This document shows, piece by piece, positions 63,680-64,000 of a DNA stretch of 64,000 nt. Origin of the DNA: Betaproteobacteria bacterium. Its GTDB lineage: Bacteria > Pseudomonadota > Gammaproteobacteria > Burkholderiales > SG8-41. The notes under the pieces were generated by a model. That model saw only the letters and a list, made by a program, of their open reading frames with translations. It searched no databases and had not been told where the DNA came from. The stretch spans positions 77,543 through 141,542 of the forward strand of contig JAOTVX010000003.1 of assembly GCA_029863175.1 (NCBI GenBank), in the 5' to 3' direction. How positions within the stretch are numbered: the stretch's first letter is position 1; the number at the start of each line of letters is the position of its first letter. The translations under genes and the position numbers were made by a program.

Positions 63680-63885
63680 GTACCGGCACCCACGAGATTT
63701 TCCGTCAAATTCGCCGTGTTTTCCTGTCTTAGAACGTCAATTTCGGCATCGAAACCATCCGTCTAAGCGCGGGGGAGATTTCGGCGGGTACACCCAAACC
63801 CTGCTTAGACCGGCGATTTTCGGTTGGAAATTGGCATTCTAAGCTCCTAGATGGCTAATATTCTGAGCGCTTATCGCCTGCGATC

Positions 63886-63916
63886 AGCGGGTTGCGCTGG
63901 TCCGACCCGGATATAG
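63886..63916 (+). repeat. 31-bp dispersed repeat, copy 2
   Basis: The near copy of 60263-60293. The two enclose the selenoprotein, the nadC and IS91 remnants and the protease, 3.6 kb in all. Confidence 0.5.
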
Positions 63917-64000
63917 ACCCGGAAATAGCCGGCAATCGCGTGGATTTGACGCTAAATTTTACGAGCCATGGTCCGAAGCAAATAATTCAACGATTCAAGC

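Overview
The window reads as a GC-rich chromosome segment of a betaproteobacterium, probably an uncultivated lineage. This is inferred from gene order: aroQ-accB-accC-prmA-DUF3426, argH-algZ-algR-hemC-hemD-hemX-hemY, and hemA-prfA-prmC-grxD are blocks typical of Beta- and Gammaproteobacteria. No tRNA, rRNA or CRISPR array was seen.

Layout. 0-38 kb is mostly core. It opens with the start of gcvT behind a glycine riboswitch and an intrinsic terminator, then DUF3426/prmA/accC/accB/aroQ, tlpA/dsbD/cutA, an iron-sulfur flavoreductase, the heme genes, an AlgZ/AlgR-type two-component pair and argH. At 19-24 kb lies a taurine/sulfonate-type module: xsc (sulfoacetaldehyde acetyltransferase), a LacI regulator and a TauE-like sulfite exporter. 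Identical 14-bp operators precede xsc and the regulator, and the xsc copy overlaps the -35 box of a clear promoter. At 28-37 kb are prpB and an IclR-led CoA-ester cluster: two class III CoA transferases, a CitE-type lyase, a mesaconyl/itaconyl-CoA hydratase-like protein and a 3-hydroxyacyl-CoA dehydrogenase. This suggests C5-dicarboxylate use.

38-59 kb is accessory. It holds a TPR-sulfotransferase, a TIR-membrane-DUF1566 protein, a MoxR/DUF58/VWA/serine-protease cluster split by a 412-bp inverted-repeat element, a GH84 O-GlcNAcase-like enzyme, and truncated genes bounded by short GGGGTCTGACCCC-type palindromes. A truncated REP-associated (RAYT) transposase sits between two of these. 51-62 kb is a solute island: two DapA-family lyases, an ornithine-cyclodeaminase-like enzyme, a complete tripartite tricarboxylate transporter (tctC, tctB, tctA) and degraded second copies of the cyclodeaminase and tctC in the opposite arrangement. 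It ends with a UGSC-family protein whose reading frame crosses an in-frame UGA, a strong selenocysteine candidate.

Non-coding DNA is unusually structured. Many intergenic gaps carry short tandem repeats, mostly of 7 bp and of one sequence theme. Paired hairpins (REPIN-like) occur at two places, and hairpins overlap the stop codons of at least four genes.
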